Below, piece after piece: positions 36,579-38,197 of a stretch of DNA of 38,197 nucleotides (within the stretch, counting starts at the first letter, position 1; every line of letters starts with the position of its first letter). The notes under the pieces were generated by a model that saw only the letters and a program-made list of their open reading frames with translations, made no database searches and was not told the origin of the DNA. Source of the stretch: Marivivens sp. Lineage in GTDB: Bacteria; Pseudomonadota; Alphaproteobacteria; Rhodobacterales; Rhodobacteraceae. The DNA is taken from the NCBI GenBank assembly GCA_030827165.1, contig JAURFB010000019.1, forward strand, positions 1-38,197, written 5' to 3'. A program made the translations under genes and the position numbers.

Positions 36579-37354
36579 GCCCCAAGCCCCTTGGCATAAT
36601 CCTTCATGCCGGCCACCAGCCAGCCGCTGAACCGCGGCGCCATCGCCTCGAAGCGGGCGACGAAATCAGGATGCGAGGCATAAAGGTCGGCAAGACCGGC
36701 ATAGGCCGCGGGCGGGCAAGGTTTGCCCCACATCGCCGCAACCCAATCACGGTGGCGCGCAAAAAGCGGGGCGATCTCGGCCCGGCCGTCCTGATAGGCG
36801 GCCACAAGATTGTCTTCGATCGCTTTCAGTTCCGCCATTTTCGCAACGATCCTGGCGTCCGCACCCTCGGGCGCGGCCTTCAAATGCGCCTTTGACGCCC
36901 GGATCGCCTCGGCCATGTCAGGCCCGTAGCGCTCAACGAGCCACTCTTCATAGGCGGCCTGCTTTTCCGCGGAAAACGGTTTGTAGAGGTCTTCGGCCTT
37001 CATCTCCTGTTTCTCCTTCAAAGCCTCGATGGTGGCATCCAGTGTCGCAAGACTCTGCGCGAGGCGCTCCGCTTCTTCGGCAAGCCTTTGCCTGTGCGCC
37101 GAGAGCCGCGCGAGCCGACCCGCCCTCCCGTCCAGAAGCTCCGCGATCTGCGCCAGCGCCATCCCGACTTCGCGATAGAACAGGATCTCCTGAAGCCGCT
37201 CGGCCTCGGCCTGTCCATAACTGCGATAGCCATTCGCCCCCACGTAGCGCGGCCGCAACAGCCCGATTGCATCGTAATGATGCAAGGTCCGGACCGATAC
37301 TCCGGCCAGTCGGGCCAGATCGCCCACCGCATATTCCTTGATTCGCTGTGCCAT
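36575..37354 (-). CDS. MerR-family regulator with TipAS-like ligand domain
   Basis: A 259-residue regulator. Residues 5-75 form the MerR winged helix ([28 protein letters not shown]...[24 protein letters not shown]), then a long coiled coil (about 85-120). The C-terminal 140 residues ([15 protein letters not shown]...[39 protein letters not shown]) match the TipAS domain that binds thiopeptides and other small molecules in TipA-type activators. I chose the ATG at 37354, though its GGAGG is only 1 base away, which is tight; the frame extends upstream to 37462. It lies between purL and bolA, which are often close together in relatives, suggesting it was inserted. Its targets are unknown. Confidence 0.85.
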   Translation of the reverse strand: MAQRIKEYAVGDLARLAGVSVRTLHHYDAIGLLRPRYVGANGYRSYGQAEAERLQEILFYREVGMALAQIAELLDGRAGRLARLSAHRQRLAEEAERLAQSLATLDATIEALKEKQEMKAEDLYKPFSAEKQAAYEEWLVERYGPDMAEAIRASKAHLKAAPEGADARIVAKMAELKAIEDNLVAAYQDGRAEIAPLFARHRDWVAAMWGKPCPPAAYAGLADLYASHPDFVARFEAMAPRFSGWLVAGMKDYAKGLGA

Positions 37355-37393
37355 GCCTCCTTCTGCCGCCTCTCGCAAGGTGAGGGTCAACCC

Positions 37394-37422
37394 TTGCAGC
37401 GCCCGCCGCCTCGCTCTACATC
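37394..37422 (+). promoter_or_regulatory. Candidate bolA promoter
   Basis: TTGCAG (37394-37399), 17 bases, then TACATC (37417-37422), giving a leader of about 20 bases to the bolA ATG. A moderate consensus match. Confidence 0.4.
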
Positions 37423-37446
37423 TTGACGCAATACAGGAGCACCGAC

Positions 37447-37683
37447 ATGGCCATTTCCGCACAAGATATCGAAGATCTACTCCGCGCTAATTTCCCAAAG
37501 GCCCGGATCGAAGTCGAGGGTGACGATGGCGCACATTTCTCGGCGCTCATCGTTGACGAAAGTTTTCGCGGCCAGAACCGCGTTCAGCAGCAACGGTCTG
37601 TCTATGCCGCCCTGAAAGGCAAGATGGACGGGCCGGCCGGAGAACTCCACGCATTGGCGCTGACCACCCGCGCCCCAGAGTAA
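37447..37683 (+). CDS. bolA: BolA family protein
   Basis: A 78-residue small BolA-like protein (the YrbA/BolA3 size class). The pattern I[23 protein letters not shown] and the downstream R-x-Q-Q-Q-R-x-V-Y-A-A-L fit the family; the conserved His is in GAHFSALIV. BolA proteins form [2Fe-2S] complexes with monothiol glutaredoxins, and grxD lies 13 bases downstream, so the two are expected to work together in iron-sulfur trafficking or iron sensing. AGGAG lies 8 bases before the ATG. Confidence 0.93.
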   Translation: MAISAQDIEDLLRANFPKARIEVEGDDGAHFSALIVDESFRGQNRVQQQRSVYAALKGKMDGPAGELHALALTTRAPE

Positions 37684-37696
37684 CAGGAAAATCCAA

Positions 37697-38056
37697 ATGT
37701 CCGCTCAGGATCAGATCAAAGACACCGTGACCTCTAACGACGTTGTTCTCTTCATGAAGGGAACCAAGACGATGCCCCAGTGCGGCTTTTCCTCGCGCGT
37801 TGCAGGCGTTCTCAATTATTTGGGCGTCGAATTCGCCGATGTGAACGTTCTGGCCGATCCCGAGATCCGTCAGGGTATCAAGGATTATTCCGACTGGCCG
37901 ACCATCCCCCAGCTTTATGTGAAGGGCGAGTTTGTCGGCGGTTGCGATATCATCACCGAGATGACCCTTTCGGGCGAGCTCGACCAACTCTTCGACAACA
38001 AGGGCGTGGCCTACAACAAGGACGCAGCCAACAAGATCCGCGAAGCCAACGGCTGA
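37697..38056 (+). CDS. grxD: Monothiol glutaredoxin, Grx4 type
   Basis: A 119-residue monothiol glutaredoxin. The CGFS active site is at residues 29-32 ([15 protein letters not shown]). The [20 protein letters not shown] segment supplies the cis-Pro and GG glutathione-binding parts. Such proteins ligate a [2Fe-2S] cluster with glutathione and hand it on, often as a heterodimer with BolA. It is probably co-transcribed with bolA and ended by the terminator just downstream. Confidence 0.96.
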   Translation: MSAQDQIKDTVTSNDVVLFMKGTKTMPQCGFSSRVAGVLNYLGVEFADVNVLADPEIRQGIKDYSDWPTIPQLYVKGEFVGGCDIITEMTLSGELDQLFDNKGVAYNKDAANKIREANG

Positions 38057-38082
38057 TTCTTCGGACTTTCACCTAAACAAAT

Positions 38083-38109
38083 AAGGGCGCCTTTGGGGGC
38101 GCCCTTTTT
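38083..38109 (+). terminator. Intrinsic terminator after grxD
   Basis: A perfect 9-bp stem AAGGGCGCC / GGCGCCCTT with a 6-base loop, running into five T residues. It closes the bolA-grxD unit. The remaining 88 bases to the window end hold nothing I can identify. Confidence 0.93.
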
Positions 38110-38197
38110 CGTTCGGGGCAAAAGACGGAAACTCTTGCTTGATCGACGTTGATCGTGCCCCCCAGAAATGACTGCGCTGTGATCGCCGCGATTGGCC

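Noticed and set aside
1-38197. CRISPR arrays, tRNA or rRNA genes
   Set aside because: No regularly spaced repeats, no tRNA cloverleaf with a TTCGA-type arm in the intergenic gaps, and no rRNA-like stretch; all gaps are shorter than 300 bases.

Overview
The window is a high-GC stretch of an alphaproteobacterial chromosome, almost certainly a member of the Rhodobacterales (Rhodobacter/Roseobacter group). The evidence is gene content and order typical of that group (pdxH/fabI divergent; ppiD-trpE; trpG-trpD-trpC-moaC-moeA-lexA; gltX-gltA; argC-ccmE...ccmF-ccmH; purL near bolA-grxD), an alphaproteobacterial SOS box of the form GAAC-N7-GAAC before lexA, and a single-chain indolepyruvate ferredoxin oxidoreductase. 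I cannot name the species from sequence alone.

Layout. 1-3954: the start of pdxH (cut by the window edge), fabI, a LysE-type exporter, gpt, a DUF2127-like membrane protein and a class I/II aminotransferase. 4048-13242: ppiD-trpE, a convergent divergent-type polysaccharide deacetylase, then the tightly coupled trpGDC-moaC-moeA run with ATGA-type overlaps. 13247-14024: lexA with a clear self-regulated promoter. 14018-15939 is a scar. It holds a probable 3' stump of comEC, a complete 1271-bp IS3-family element with a programmed -1 frameshift site, and the N-terminal third to half of a phage-type integrase whose catalytic domain is gone. 16067-20131: gltX, gltA, a GNAT acetyltransferase and a DUF2087-like protein. 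20074-30709 is all on the minus strand: indolepyruvate oxidoreductase, murI, argC, ccmE, a three-gene lysis cassette (endolysin, holin, small XhlA-like protein), ccmF, ccmH and an enoyl-CoA hydratase. 30862-38056: a divergent LysR regulator, a structured intergenic region that may encode a small RNA, an M29 aminopeptidase, an APH-fold phosphotransferase, purL, a convergent MerR/TipAS regulator, bolA and grxD, closed by a strong terminator.

How the genes work together. The ccm genes serve periplasmic cytochrome c maturation. The lysis cassette inside the ccm run looks like the holin/endolysin pair used by Rhodobacter-type gene transfer agents (GTA) rather than a leftover prophage, because no other phage genes surround it. 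lexA and comEC are both tied to GTA biology in Rhodobacter capsulatus (LexA affects production, ComEC is needed by recipients). If comEC has really been lost here, this strain may still make and release GTA particles but be unable to take up their DNA. That is an inference from one window and depends on there being no second comEC. The other new-looking element is a candidate small RNA at about 31867-31947, with a hairpin, an exposed anti-Shine-Dalgarno-like CCUCCC and a strong intrinsic terminator. No tRNA, rRNA or CRISPR was found.
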